This document shows positions 33,311-42,012 of a stretch of 64,000 bases of DNA, one piece after another (position 1 is the stretch's first letter; the number at the start of each line of letters is the position of its first letter). The DNA lies in assembly GCA_026014585.1 (NCBI GenBank), contig JAOZIA010000024.1, forward strand, positions 248,001 to 312,000, written 5' to 3'. Source of the stretch: Candidatus Bathyarchaeota archaeon. GTDB lineage: Archaea > Thermoproteota > Bathyarchaeia > Bathyarchaeales > Bathycorpusculaceae. Below the pieces are notes generated by a model that was given only the letters and a program-made list of their open reading frames with translations, was not told where the DNA came from and ran no database searches. A program made the translations under genes and the position numbers.

Positions 33311-34602
33311 TTGGCGATTACGGTTTGGTTTTGGAATTCGTCACGTAGTTTCTGGTGCGGGTATACTTTTGAGGTTGCCAGTGAACAGCCTTCTTCTAAG
33401 GTTACATCGTCTGCAACAACTGATACGGCGGTGATTCGGGTTCTTTTGCAAGGAGACGATTTAACAACCACGTGCCTGCCGATTATGCTGTCATGAATTT
33501 CTGCGCATTCTCCAATTATTACACGATCCATTATTGCAGAGTTGGTGACTACAGCATTTTTCTCTATACGGGTAAAGTTGTCTATGCAACTGTTAACGAT
33601 TCTTGCGCCATCGTCGATGTGTACATGGCGTCCGATGAGGCAGGAGCCTTCAATCTGGATTTTTTTCTGTTTGATTTTGCGGATTATTTCATCGCGGCGT
33701 TTTTCAGAATCATTGCTTTCACCCTGCACAAAAATTTGGCTGCCCTCACATAGTCTGCCGCCGAAGTCTTTTAGGGTAGAAAATCGCCCGTGGAGCAAGT
33801 TACTCATGGCTTCTAGATAATTTTTGGGTGTACCAACATCAAACCAGCTGCCTTTTAGTGTGTAACCGTAAACGGGACGTCCAGATTTAATGACGTATGG
33901 GATGAAATCGTAGCCGAAGTCGAGACGGTTTTTTTCTTTGATTATTTGTTGCACACCTTTTTCTTTGAAAATCTTGCGTACTTCAGGCGAGAGTACATAA
34001 AGGCCAGTGTTGGCAAGGTTGCTTGGGGCATCTTTGGGAAGAGGTTTTTCGACAAAATTTTGGATTCTGCCGCATTTGTCTATGTCGGCGATTCCTAAGC
34101 CTTCAACGTTTTCGACTTCACGTAGCACTATGGTTAGGCAGGATTCTTTTTCTTTGTGAAAATCCATCAGTTTCTTTACTTTTATGTCAAAAATGTTGTC
34201 GCCTTGCACTGCGAAAATGGGGTTTACCAAGTCAAAGTATTCCATGTTTATTTGTGCGGAGTCTGCACTGCCGAGGTCGTCCACGTTGGGCTGATATTTT
34301 ATGTGTATACGGGGTTTAATGTTGTATCTTACTGAGAAGCCTAATCCTGACTGAAAATAATCGTATAGGTCACGATAGTTCGTGTAGCCCTTTACACCAA
34401 AGACGAAGTTTCTAACTCCCTGAGAAGCCAGCGAAAGCAGTGAAAATTCTACCAGTGGCCTGTTGAGTAGGCGCAGTGCAGCTTTGCTGGTTTCCGCTGT
34501 TAAGGGCAGAAGCCGCGTGGCTTTTCCGCCGACAGGAATTATAACTCGAAGTTTCTCTGGAGCATAACAGTCCCCAACTAGGGGTGCATAATTGTCACCC
34601 AA
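33307..34602 (-). CDS. Sugar-1-phosphate nucleotidyltransferase with left-handed beta-helix
   Basis: A 431-residue enzyme that joins a nucleotide to a sugar phosphate. The N-terminal NTP-transferase domain has VIIPVGGKATRLLPLTAETS (a variant of the GGxGTRLxP loop with Ala after Lys), FAVQGDNIFDI and NLANTGLYVLS. A charged linker (about 285-320, NDSEKRRDEIIRKIKQKK) leads to a C-terminal hexapeptide-repeat domain with GSCLIGRHVHIDDGARI repeats. It is similar in plan to the gene at 61106-62386 but differs in the linker. The TTG start follows AGGTG. Product sugar not determined. Confidence 0.82.
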   Translation of the reverse strand: MGDNYAPLVGDCYAPEKLRVIIPVGGKATRLLPLTAETSKAALRLLNRPLVEFSLLSLASQGVRNFVFGVKGYTNYRDLYDYFQSGLGFSVRYNIKPRIHIKYQPNVDDLGSADSAQINMEYFDLVNPIFAVQGDNIFDIKVKKLMDFHKEKESCLTIVLREVENVEGLGIADIDKCGRIQNFVEKPLPKDAPSNLANTGLYVLSPEVRKIFKEKGVQQIIKEKNRLDFGYDFIPYVIKSGRPVYGYTLKGSWFDVGTPKNYLEAMSNLLHGRFSTLKDFGGRLCEGSQIFVQGESNDSEKRRDEIIRKIKQKKIQIEGSCLIGRHVHIDDGARIVNSCIDNFTRIEKNAVVTNSAIMDRVIIGECAEIHDSIIGRHVVVKSSPCKRTRITAVSVVADDVTLEEGCSLATSKVYPHQKLRDEFQNQTVIAN

Positions 34603-34725
34603 CAGTTAACACCTCTTTTTACCTGTACTAGCCAGATTAACCATTTTAATCTATCTACACAGCAAAAAACCGCTTACTTCTGGTAAACTACTCGTCAAAT
34701 AGTCGTGCACTTGTCGGTTTATTGA

Positions 34726-35340
34726 TTATATGAAGACTTGACTTTTTGGCGGTTTTCTCTTTCTAGCAAAGTACAAGGCAGGTGCTACTATGAAGCCTGC
34801 TATAATTAGTATAAACAGGGAGTTTTCAAGTGAGCTGTCGTCTGTATTTGTAGGAGTTGGTAGAGTATTTGAGAACCAGTTAAAGGTGTTTTGGGGAGAA
34901 ACATAATCATAATCCACCGTGAACGTTACTGTCAAAGTCATTTCTTCGCCGTCAGTAGCGTGTGAATAAACAATAAGCTTGTGGGTGCCCTCAGCTAAGT
35001 CATCTAAGGATGCGTCTGCCACAAAAGCTGTACCGTGTTCCAGAACGCTATCGGGGCTTGTCCAGTACAATCTGTTATCAATTCTTGTTAAATTAGTAAA
35101 GGTAACATTGGCAGTGCCATCTATGCTGTAACTGATGGATGTAACATCTGGCTTATCGGTTTCAATGTTGACGATAACTTGAAGCGGAACAGAAGAATTA
35201 GCATACACTTTTGCAGAAAGAGGAGAGGGTATTTCGATGGATGGGGGCGGAAAATAGTTTGCTTTAACCAATTGCGAGGAGGCTATTAGTGAAATTGCCA
35301 AGAGTATAATAATTGTTAACCCTAATCTGCGATTTTTCAT
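34726..35340 (-). CDS. Secreted/anchored beta-sandwich surface protein, paralogue A
   Basis: A 204-residue protein with a signal peptide (about 1-27, ending KANYF), a beta-rich domain with SVPLQVIVNIETDKPDVTSI, SYSIDGTANVTF and FTVDYDYVSP, a Ser/Thr/Pro linker and a C-terminal transmembrane helix (about 174-192) followed by KKRK-like basic residues (FARKRKPPK). It is closely related to the next gene (35440-36075). The domain resembles Ig-like or CARDB modules. Likely a cell-surface adhesin or envelope protein. Confidence 0.75.
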   Translation of the reverse strand: MKNRRLGLTIIILLAISLIASSQLVKANYFPPPSIEIPSPLSAKVYANSSVPLQVIVNIETDKPDVTSISYSIDGTANVTFTNLTRIDNRLYWTSPDSVLEHGTAFVADASLDDLAEGTHKLIVYSHATDGEEMTLTVTFTVDYDYVSPQNTFNWFSNTLPTPTNTDDSSLENSLFILIIAGFIVAPALYFARKRKPPKSQVFI

Positions 35341-35439
35341 AACTCTACCTAAGTTGATAGCTTTTCTATTTTCGGTTGATTATACAGAAAGCCAGTTATA
35401 TGTACCTTGCTATGGGAGCACACAAGGGCTTCTGGCTTA

Positions 35440-36075
35440 TCAAAACGCGAGTTTCGACCTCTTTCTAATAAAAAACAAAACAGTCACTGAGGATGCAGCA
35501 ATAAACGCGATGACAATGAGCCAAAGAGAGTTTTTGAGCTGAAGGAGTCCTTCATTTTCTGTTGGAGGCAGTGTTTCTGTTTGAGAGGATGAGGGAAGTG
35601 GGGGCCAGCTAACAGTGCTGCGTGTTGGAGGCACATAAGAATAGTCCACTGTGAAATCTACGGATTTGGTCATTTCGTTACCTTCAGAATCACGTGAATA
35701 AACAGTCACTGTGTGCGTGCCCTCAGTTGAGATAGTCATAGATGTGTTTGCCCTAAACGCAGTACCCTGTACAGAGACTCCTTCTGTGCTGGTCCAGTAC
35801 CACATATTCTCCTCTCTATCTATATTGGAAAGCGTAACAGGAGCTTTACCGTCTATGCTGTAACTAATACGGGTAATATCTGGCGCGTCTGGTTCAACGT
35901 TAACAACAACTTGAAGGGGAACAGGCGAGTCGGAATAGATGGCGGGGGCAGAGACAGGTAAGACAATTTCAAGTGATGGAGGCGGCAAATAGTTTGCGTT
36001 AGCCAATGGTAAGGAAGCCATTAGTGAGACTGCAAAGATTAGAACAAACAGTAACCCTGATTTTTGAGGCTTCAT
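35440..36075 (-). CDS. Secreted/anchored beta-sandwich surface protein, paralogue B
   Basis: A 211-residue paralogue of the preceding gene, sharing the order of parts and many motifs: ANYLPPPSLEI, SPVPLQVVVNVEPDAPDI, ISYSIDGKAPVTL, FTVDYSYVPP and a C-terminal membrane helix (about 180-202) with FFIRKRSK. The ATG at 36075 (MKPQKSGLLFVLIF) gives a standard signal peptide; an upstream TTG would add 11 non-signal residues. The two genes are a tandem duplication that has diverged, mainly in the linker. Confidence 0.75.
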   Translation of the reverse strand: MKPQKSGLLFVLIFAVSLMASLPLANANYLPPPSLEIVLPVSAPAIYSDSPVPLQVVVNVEPDAPDITRISYSIDGKAPVTLSNIDREENMWYWTSTEGVSVQGTAFRANTSMTISTEGTHTVTVYSRDSEGNEMTKSVDFTVDYSYVPPTRSTVSWPPLPSSSQTETLPPTENEGLLQLKNSLWLIVIAFIAASSVTVLFFIRKRSKLAF

Positions 36076-36169
36076 TGCTCCATCAAGTTTTGGTGCATCA
36101 GTTTTCAATAAAAATTTTTGCTATATCCCGTGTTTCTCAAGCTAACTCTATATATGAGTTGAGGAATTT

Positions 36170-36508
36170 TTGGTGAGCAAGGAGCAAACCATTTTGCATC
36201 TGGAAGAAATGAAAAAAGAAATCGAAAACCTCGTAATAACTAAAGGCTTCTACAACAAACCAGAAGACATCCCCAAAAAACTCCTCTTCGCCTTCATCGA
36301 ACTAGGCGAAGCAAGTGATGCATGGAAAAAAGGAGAGCCAGAAGAAAAAATCGGCGAAGAACTCATCGACGTAATGTTTTACCTATTAGACGCAAGCCGT
36401 TTGGCGTGTCCCAGCGTGAACATGGATGAGATGTTTGTTAAAAAACTTGCTAAAAACCTTGGGCGACCTTACCAGTACGGGGAAGGACATCGCAACAAAC
36501 CACCCTAA
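36170..36508 (+). CDS. MazG-like nucleotide pyrophosphohydrolase
   Basis: A 112-residue all-alpha NTP pyrophosphatase domain of the MazG/dUTPase-like type. The metal-binding acidic pattern is in FIELGEASDAW (ExxE) and KIGEELIDVMFYLLD (ExxD). Single-domain members hydrolyse non-canonical or excess (d)NTPs. TTG 36170 and GTG 36173 are both possible starts behind GAGG. It diverges from the surface-protein paralogues and converges with the PQQ-like propeller gene. Confidence 0.8.
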   Translation: MVSKEQTILHLEEMKKEIENLVITKGFYNKPEDIPKKLLFAFIELGEASDAWKKGEPEEKIGEELIDVMFYLLDASRLACPSVNMDEMFVKKLAKNLGRPYQYGEGHRNKPP

Positions 36509-36551
36509 CAATTTTCCTAAAATTCTAACTTAAGCCTATTCAGGTGACAGG

Positions 36552-37787
36552 TTAGGGTGAGATTTTGAACAACCAGAATTTTTGTGAATCTGAAGCTTGA
36601 CTTGTTTGGTTCCATGTACCTACACAGATGTAGCCGCCATCGCTGGTTTGAATCGCGCGGTTAATGGTTGAATAGTAGGCGGTAATGTTTTGCTCAATTT
36701 TTAGTTGAGCTTCAAGATTGCCGTTGCTGTCGGTTTTAGCTAGCCAAGAAGTCACTCTGCTGCCATCGTCAGAGTAGATTACGCCAACAAGTACGAATCC
36801 GCCGCCTTGAGTGTTAGCAACCGAATGAATAGCGGTGACTTGAGGATATGTTTTGTTCCAAAGCATTGTCCCTTGCAGGTCAGTTTTTACTAGCCAGCCT
36901 TTTTCTGGATTTACCAAACTGCCCGCCAGAATATAGCCATCATCGTCTGTTATTACGCCTGAGCTTTCATACGAGGAAATTGCATCTCCCTGATAATCCT
37001 TTGACCATAAAAGAGTGCCGTTAAAGTCAAGCTTTGTTAACATATACTTGGTTCCGCCACCGCTTGCTTGATGACTAGCAAAGAAAATGTATCCATCATC
37101 TACAGGCTCCATTGAACTGGCTGCACCTACAGAGACTTCTTTTGAAAAAAATGCGTTGCCAGAAGCATCAGTCTTCACCAGATAACCGTGAGAAACCCCA
37201 TGATAATCCCACGAAAGAGTCCAAACACCAAACAGAACATAACCATCATCTTCTGTCTGGAATAGGCTAATGAAAGCAGTGTTGGTAGCATTTGAGGGGG
37301 AAGTGTAAGTTTTTGTCCAAGTAATATTTCCGTCTGAATCAAGTTTGATTAAACAGAATTTACTATACGGAGTGTTAGGGTATATTTGGTCAGGCGAGGT
37401 TATGCCACCGATTACCGCATAGCCTCCATCGTTTGTTTGGGCGATATTGTAAAGTTTGGGTGTTAAGTCTTCGACTTGAAAGGTCTGTTGCCATTGCACA
37501 TTTCCAGAGCTGTTGGTTTTAACCAGAATTGGCTGATTGTTAACAAAAACAGTTTCGTTTGAGGTGTTCTTTGAGAGTTCAGCGGTTGTTCCAAGAGCTA
37601 AATAGCCCCCATCAGAGGTTTGGATTACTTTTTCGCCGGTTATGTCGGGCAAAAAGGTTTGCCATTCTACCTGAAGCGTTTCCTCGTTGCCGTTAAACAA
37701 GGGGGTAAACAAAGCAAGCAATATGCAAACTACCGCAATAATTGCTAACAAAGTAGATAGCGTGATTACCAATTTTGACTTTTGCAT
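36552..37787 (-). CDS. Membrane-anchored GGY-repeat beta-propeller protein
   Basis: A 411-residue protein with an N-terminal signal anchor (about residues 7-30) and a repeat domain built from blades with the pattern TxDGGYxxxG (TSDGGYLALG, TNDGGYAVIGG, EDDGYVLFG, DDDGYILAG, TQGGGFVLVG, TSDGGYICVG) alternating with LVKTDxxGNxxWxKT. About seven blades are visible, so a closed propeller is likely. Asn-x-Thr/Ser sites suggest it is exposed. The ATG at 37787 lies about 25 bases below TTATTTAAG, which suggests a leaderless mRNA. The role is unknown. Confidence 0.78.
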   Translation of the reverse strand: MQKSKLVITLSTLLAIIAVVCILLALFTPLFNGNEETLQVEWQTFLPDITGEKVIQTSDGGYLALGTTAELSKNTSNETVFVNNQPILVKTNSSGNVQWQQTFQVEDLTPKLYNIAQTNDGGYAVIGGITSPDQIYPNTPYSKFCLIKLDSDGNITWTKTYTSPSNATNTAFISLFQTEDDGYVLFGVWTLSWDYHGVSHGYLVKTDASGNAFFSKEVSVGAASSMEPVDDGYIFFASHQASGGGTKYMLTKLDFNGTLLWSKDYQGDAISSYESSGVITDDDGYILAGSLVNPEKGWLVKTDLQGTMLWNKTYPQVTAIHSVANTQGGGFVLVGVIYSDDGSRVTSWLAKTDSNGNLEAQLKIEQNITAYYSTINRAIQTSDGGYICVGTWNQTSQASDSQKFWLFKISP

Positions 37788-37883
37788 AGTGAATAGGGGT
37801 TGGTGCTGTTTGCTTAAATAATTTGTCAATAGTTAAGGTCAAAAAGTTGCATCATGTTTATTTTCGCCAGTTCAATGTAACTG

Positions 37884-38312
37884 TTGATTATTGTGTCCTT
37901 CAATTACCCCCAATGCCAGTTTGAATGCACAAAATGCGGATTATGCTGCGGCGACACCGAGCAAAAAACAAGGCATATTCTGCTTTTAGAAGCTGAAGCA
38001 GAAGAAATCAGCCAACAAACCAGCACGCCAAAACATGATTTCTGTGAACCCATCACAGGCAAAGAACCCTACATTTACGAAATGAAAAAAACTGCGGGCA
38101 AATGCATTTTCCTAAAAAACAATCAATGCACCGTTTACGAGCTGCGTCCTCTTATCTGCAGATTCTACCCCTTTGAATTCAAGTTTTCAACCGACCAAGA
38201 CTGCTACCTGTTTGAGGAAACACTGGAATGCGTCGGAATCGGCAAGGGTAAACTCATGAATAGAGCGTATTTTGAGCAGCTTTTCTTGTTGGCACAGCAG
38301 CGTTTGGGTTAG
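37884..38312 (+). CDS. YkgJ-type CxxCxxCC metal-binding protein
   Basis: A 142-residue protein with the YkgJ/Fe-S-oxidoreductase cysteine pattern: CTKCGLCCGD near the N-terminus, then CIFLKNNQCTVYELRPLICR with the RPxxCRFYPFEF signature, and a late Cys in EECVG-like context. Family members bind zinc or an iron-sulfur cluster, but few have a known role. Start TTG 37884 or GTG 37893. A second member lies at 59988-60587. It overlaps convergent pyrI by four bases. Stop codon TAG. Confidence 0.8.
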   Translation: MIIVSFNYPQCQFECTKCGLCCGDTEQKTRHILLLEAEAEEISQQTSTPKHDFCEPITGKEPYIYEMKKTAGKCIFLKNNQCTVYELRPLICRFYPFEFKFSTDQDCYLFEETLECVGIGKGKLMNRAYFEQLFLLAQQRLG

Positions 38313-38773
38313 ATTTGTTCCATAACGTTTGCTTGTTCGAGTATGGTACCGCAGTAGTGGCATTTTAGCATTAGAGGTTCAGGGTTTTTGACGTAAAATT
38401 TTGAGTTCACGGGTTCGCCGCTGTTGCTGATGCATGCGGGGTTTATGCATTTGATTATACCCTCAATTTTCTGGGGCAACTTTACTTCTTGTTTTGCTAG
38501 GACTTGATAGTTGCGGATTATGTTAATTGTCGCATGGGGGGCAACTAGGGCGATTTTGTTGACTTCCTGTGGGTTAATGGCTCTGCCCTCGATTTTGAGC
38601 ACGTCTTTGATTTTGAAGCATTTACTTGGAACATTAATGGCTATGGTGATGGTGTGTTTTTCTTTTCCTGTTATTCCCAAAATCCGCACCACATCCAAAG
38701 CGTAGCCAGCACGTATGTGGTCAATAACGGTGCCGTCTTTGATTTTTGAAACTCTAAGTTCTTTGTCGCTCAA
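38309..38773 (-). CDS. pyrI: Aspartate carbamoyltransferase regulatory subunit
   Basis: A 154-residue PyrI, the allosteric subunit binding CTP/ATP that controls aspartate transcarbamoylase in pyrimidine synthesis. It has the family N-terminus (LRVSKIKDGTVIDHIRAG), the allosteric domain, and a C-terminal zinc domain with CINPACISN and CHYCGTI (two Cys pairs) that contacts PyrB. The TTG at 38773 is placed after a GGGGAAAT site and the known protein begins here. pyrB is not in the window. Confidence 0.9.
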   Translation of the reverse strand: MSDKELRVSKIKDGTVIDHIRAGYALDVVRILGITGKEKHTITIAINVPSKCFKIKDVLKIEGRAINPQEVNKIALVAPHATINIIRNYQVLAKQEVKLPQKIEGIIKCINPACISNSGEPVNSKFYVKNPEPLMLKCHYCGTILEQANVMEQI

Positions 38774-38835
38774 GCAAATTTCCCCAAACAAAGAATACTG
38801 CAAAGCATAAATTAAACTTTACAAGGGCTATGGAT

Positions 38836-39546
38836 TTACTGTCGTAAATCGATAACGGTTGTCCCTGAGAACTTGTCAAAGTATCTGCGGAACAGAACGT
38901 TTTTGAGACGCCAACCCACCAACAAGTCAAAAGGCAGCAACGGCAAAAGCTTGCCAAAGTTACGGACTGCCGCATGGTCATAAGACATTTTTTTGCCATC
39001 TGTTCGGACAACTTTGAGTCCCACAAGGCGTTTACCTATACTTTGCCCGTTGAAGCCTTCAAGCAGAGTTGAGTAGAGCCACATTAGCCCTATGGTTACA
39101 AATATTGTTGCACTAACTACTCGCGCGATTAAGTCTCCTGATTGTATTATGAGTTCGGGAATAATTGTGATTAGAAACGTGATTGCGGTAATCAAAGATA
39201 AATCTATTATGAAAGCTGAAACACGTTTTTTTAATGAGGCTACAGAAAGCTGCGTGACTTTGCCTTGTACATCAGCGGAGTCTGCCCAGCTTGCGATGTC
39301 GTGAATGATGCGCACTGCACTTTCTCCTGCTCGGCTTAGCGTGTACTTGCCTGAGGAGGTTTGTTCGATGAAAGCGGGGAGGTTTCGCAGGTGAAAACTG
39401 AGTTTTCCAGTATCGATTGTTAGTAAGTTAAGCAAGTCGGTGAACGATAACTCACCTTTGTCACTTAGGTTCAACAGTATTTCCCGCCTTATGGGGTGGG
39501 ATAGAACTGAGAGCACTCTTGTGACACTGTCTTGGTTTTCTAACAT
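38836..39546 (-). CDS. ArsR-type winged helix fused to RDD membrane domain
   Basis: A 236-residue protein. The N-terminal winged helix (about 8-75) reads RVLSVLSHPIRREILLNL, FTDLLNLLTIDTGKLSFHLR, typical of ArsR regulators. The C-terminal half is an RDD-family membrane domain with about three helices (KKRVSAFIIDLSLITAITFL, then VSATIFVTIGLMWLYST, and GFNGQSIGKRLVGLKVV) ending in charged residues. RDD domains are associated with transport or channel proteins. The fusion suggests a sensor-regulator at the membrane. A perfect 16-bp palindrome lies upstream at 39575-39590 and is a candidate autoregulatory operator. Confidence 0.78.
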   Translation of the reverse strand: MLENQDSVTRVLSVLSHPIRREILLNLSDKGELSFTDLLNLLTIDTGKLSFHLRNLPAFIEQTSSGKYTLSRAGESAVRIIHDIASWADSADVQGKVTQLSVASLKKRVSAFIIDLSLITAITFLITIIPELIIQSGDLIARVVSATIFVTIGLMWLYSTLLEGFNGQSIGKRLVGLKVVRTDGKKMSYDHAAVRNFGKLLPLLPFDLLVGWRLKNVLFRRYFDKFSGTTVIDLRQ

Positions 39547-39574
39547 ATTTATAGCCGAAAAGGTTCGTTTCGGG

Positions 39575-39590
39575 GGACACTATAGTGTCC
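39575..39590. promoter_or_regulatory. Perfect 16-bp palindrome between HTH-RDD and rio2
   Basis: GGACACTATAGTGTCC is identical to its own reverse complement. It lies 29 bases upstream of the HTH-RDD start and 110 bases before rio2, where an ArsR-type dimer could bind. Confidence 0.55.
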
Positions 39591-39699
39591 TCTACTTAAT
39601 ATAAACACTATGAACCAATAATCTAGAACTTAAAGATTACACAAAAAAACAAAATTTCACATATTGCAATTTATTAGCACAAGCAACCTAAGTATAGGC

Positions 39700-40599
39700 A
39701 TGTCAAATGCTGAACTCGCAGTACAAGTATTCAAACAATTAGAAAGCGAAGACTTCCGCATACTACACATCATTGAAGCCGCCATGAGCAAACGCGAGTT
39801 CGTTCCAACTCAGCAAATAAAAAAATATGCCAAACTCCCACTTGAGCGCGTAGAGTATACGTTGGGTAAGCTAAGCAAGCTGAATTTAATTTACCAGATG
39901 AGCGGCGCATACATTGGGCACACCCTAAACTACACTGGCTATGATTGTCTAGCCATAAATAATCTGGTAAAAGCAGGCGTCATCTCAGCTTTTGGGCATC
40001 CCATCGGTGTAGGAAAAGAAGCAGATGTCTATGAAGCACTCAGCCCGCAAAATGTGCCGATAGCAGTTAAATTTCACAGGTTAGGTAGAATCAGTTTCCG
40101 TCAAACAAGACGTAAACGTGGCTACATAAATGAGCATGCAGGTTGGCTTTTTCAGTCAAGGCTTGCTGCAGAGAAAGAGTTTGAAGCCCTAAAAATGCTC
40201 TACATGCAGGGTATCGCGGTTCCAGAGCCTTTGAGTCATAACCGTCATGTAATTGCTATGGGAAAAATTGAGGGCGGTGAACTTTCCAAATACAAAGACG
40301 TTGGGGACCCCAAAAAAGTTCTCAAAGAAATCTATCTAAACGTGAAAAAAGCCTACCAGAAAGCCCACATAATCCACGGAGACCTAAGCGAATACAACAT
40401 CATCCTAAAACCAGAGGGGCACATCCTCATAATTGACTGGCCACAATACGTTCACATAGACCACCCTAATGCAGTTGAGCTTTTAGAGCGTGATATCAAA
40501 AACGTAGCTGTGTTTTTTAGCAGAAAATTCTCTATTTCGATAGATACACAAGAGGTTTATGATTATATTATTGGGAAAGTTGGAAGATTGAAGGGTTAA
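39700..40599 (+). CDS. rio2: RIO2 serine/threonine kinase
   Basis: A 299-residue RIO2 kinase, which acts in late maturation of the small ribosomal subunit. The N-terminal winged helix (about 1-85) is followed by the RIO kinase domain: ATP loop IGVGKEADVYEA, the basic RIO loop RTRRKRGYINEHAG-type segment, catalytic IIHGDLSEYNIIL and metal-binding LIIDWPQYVHIDHPNA. ATG 39700 is used since homologues start at this point; a TTG at 39664 would extend by 12. It diverges from HTH-RDD and converges with an Sm gene. Confidence 0.92.
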   Translation: MSNAELAVQVFKQLESEDFRILHIIEAAMSKREFVPTQQIKKYAKLPLERVEYTLGKLSKLNLIYQMSGAYIGHTLNYTGYDCLAINNLVKAGVISAFGHPIGVGKEADVYEALSPQNVPIAVKFHRLGRISFRQTRRKRGYINEHAGWLFQSRLAAEKEFEALKMLYMQGIAVPEPLSHNRHVIAMGKIEGGELSKYKDVGDPKKVLKEIYLNVKKAYQKAHIIHGDLSEYNIILKPEGHILIIDWPQYVHIDHPNAVELLERDIKNVAVFFSRKFSISIDTQEVYDYIIGKVGRLKG

Positions 40600-40865
40600 T
40601 GCTTGTTTGCATCAAGCACTATGTAGAGGATGTTGTTTCCCCTTAGAAGCACATTGCCATAGTTGGTTAGCAACTGTTCTTCTTTGCATTCTGTGGCGCC
40701 TTCCAGCAGAATGTTCATGTGCCCGTCGCATTTTATCATTTTTCCTTTGTATTCACAGCCGTTCTTGAGGACTACTTCGATGTTTCCGTGCATTTGCTTG
40801 ATTAAGACATTGAGCGGTTTTTTGCTCGGCTCCATCATTGATACGTGATCTCTAATAGTTGACAT
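40596..40865 (-). CDS. Sm-like (Lsm) RNA-binding protein
   Basis: An 89-residue Sm protein forming a ring that binds U-rich RNA. The Sm1 motif (LNVLIKQMHGNIEVVLKNG, CEYKGKMIKCDGHMNILL) and Sm2 motif (NVLLRGNNILYIVL) are complete. The ATG at 40865 sits about 26 bases below the TATA box CTTTTATATC (40888-40896, minus strand), consistent with a leaderless transcript; ATG 40871 is an alternative. A second, longer Sm-type gene is at 58532-58954. Confidence 0.9.
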   Translation of the reverse strand: MSTIRDHVSMMEPSKKPLNVLIKQMHGNIEVVLKNGCEYKGKMIKCDGHMNILLEGATECKEEQLLTNYGNVLLRGNNILYIVLDANKH

Positions 40866-41283
40866 AAGCATATTGCAAAAACTAACGGATATAAAAGTTT
40901 TGTCCATAAAAACACTTCGTCTCTGTTTAGCTAAGGCAACAGTATTTTCCTTTGTCACAAATAGATTCTTTGAAATTCAACAATAAACACAGAACACAAC
41001 CGTTGTTGTCTTCAGCGCTATATCCTCCGCGTTTATAAATAGAGATGCAAATCTGCAATTTTAGCTCCTTTACATGTACATTCATTAAAAAACATCAGCC
41101 ACTTCATACACAATCAGCCAACAAACAAATACACCCAATACATGCCATATTTAACAGCACACACCACACAAACCTAACAAATTCACGTTAAAAAAAATGC
41201 CCAATGTAGTAAACACCAAAAAACAGAAAACACAAACCTTAAAACCAGAAAAAAACCATTACCAGAAAAGCAAGGGACAAAAC
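40866..41283. other. Intergenic region with strong plus-strand TATA, possible long leader or small RNA
   Basis: No convincing gene is seen across 418 bases. On the plus strand CGTTTATAAATA at 41030-41041 is a strong TATA box predicting initiation near 41063, over 200 bases before the ABC gene. The stretch 41063-41195 is A/C-rich with few G residues and contains ACATGTACATT and TTTAACAG. It may be the leader of the ABC operon or a separate small RNA. Confidence 0.4.
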
Positions 41284-42012
41284 ATGAGCTTAGCAGTTGA
41301 CGCACAAAACCTAACAAAACAATTTGGCAACGTTACAGCCTTAAACGGGTTGAGCTTTCAAGTTAAACCCGGAGAAATTTTTGGGTTAATTGGACCCAAC
41401 GGCGCAGGAAAAACCACCACTCTGCGCATGGTGTGCACACTTATTGTTCCAACCTCAGGCACCTTAAAAATTCACGGGTTGGACACGGTTAAGCAGGCGA
41501 GTGAGGTACGCAGAATCATCAGTTACCTGCCAGAGGAGTCAGGGGCGTACCCGAATCTTTCAGGGTATGAGTACTTAGAGTTTATGGCTAAATTTTATCA
41601 AAAAGACGGAAACGTCAAAGACATGGTAAATGAAGCCGCCGGCCTCACAGGGCTTGGTGACCGCTTAAAAGATAAAGCCAAAACCTACAGCAAAGGCATG
41701 AAACGACGGCTACTGGTTGCCCGAGCCCTAATGACGCACCCAAAACTTGCGGTTCTTGATGAGCCAGCGAGCGGTTTGGATGTGCTTCACGCTTATCATG
41801 TGCGGGAAATCGTTAAACGCTACGTGAAGGATTACGGAATCACCGTGATTCTCAGTAGTCACAACATGCTTGAAGTTGAGTACCTGTGCAATCGTGTTGC
41901 TTTGGTAAATAAGGGTAAGATTGTTGTTGATGGGCAACCTAAAGAGCTCAAGGACAAGTACAGTTGCGAGAACCTCGAAGAAGTCTTCGCAAAGGTGGTT
42001 GGCTATGCTTAA
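41284..42012 (+). CDS. ABC-2 type transporter, ATP-binding protein
   Basis: A 242-residue ATPase with Walker A GLIGPNGAGKTTTLRM, Q-loop region IISYLPEESGAYPNLSGYEY, signature TYSKGMKRRLLVARAL (a YSKGM variant of LSGGQ), Walker B LAVLDEPASGLDV and switch His in VILSSHNMLEVEYL. It forms an exporter with the next gene, which overlaps by eight bases. The ATG at 41284 follows AAGGGAC. Membership in the NatA/YhaQ-like group suggests export of ions, lipids or antimicrobial compounds. Confidence 0.88.
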   Translation: MSLAVDAQNLTKQFGNVTALNGLSFQVKPGEIFGLIGPNGAGKTTTLRMVCTLIVPTSGTLKIHGLDTVKQASEVRRIISYLPEESGAYPNLSGYEYLEFMAKFYQKDGNVKDMVNEAAGLTGLGDRLKDKAKTYSKGMKRRLLVARALMTHPKLAVLDEPASGLDVLHAYHVREIVKRYVKDYGITVILSSHNMLEVEYLCNRVALVNKGKIVVDGQPKELKDKYSCENLEEVFAKVVGYA

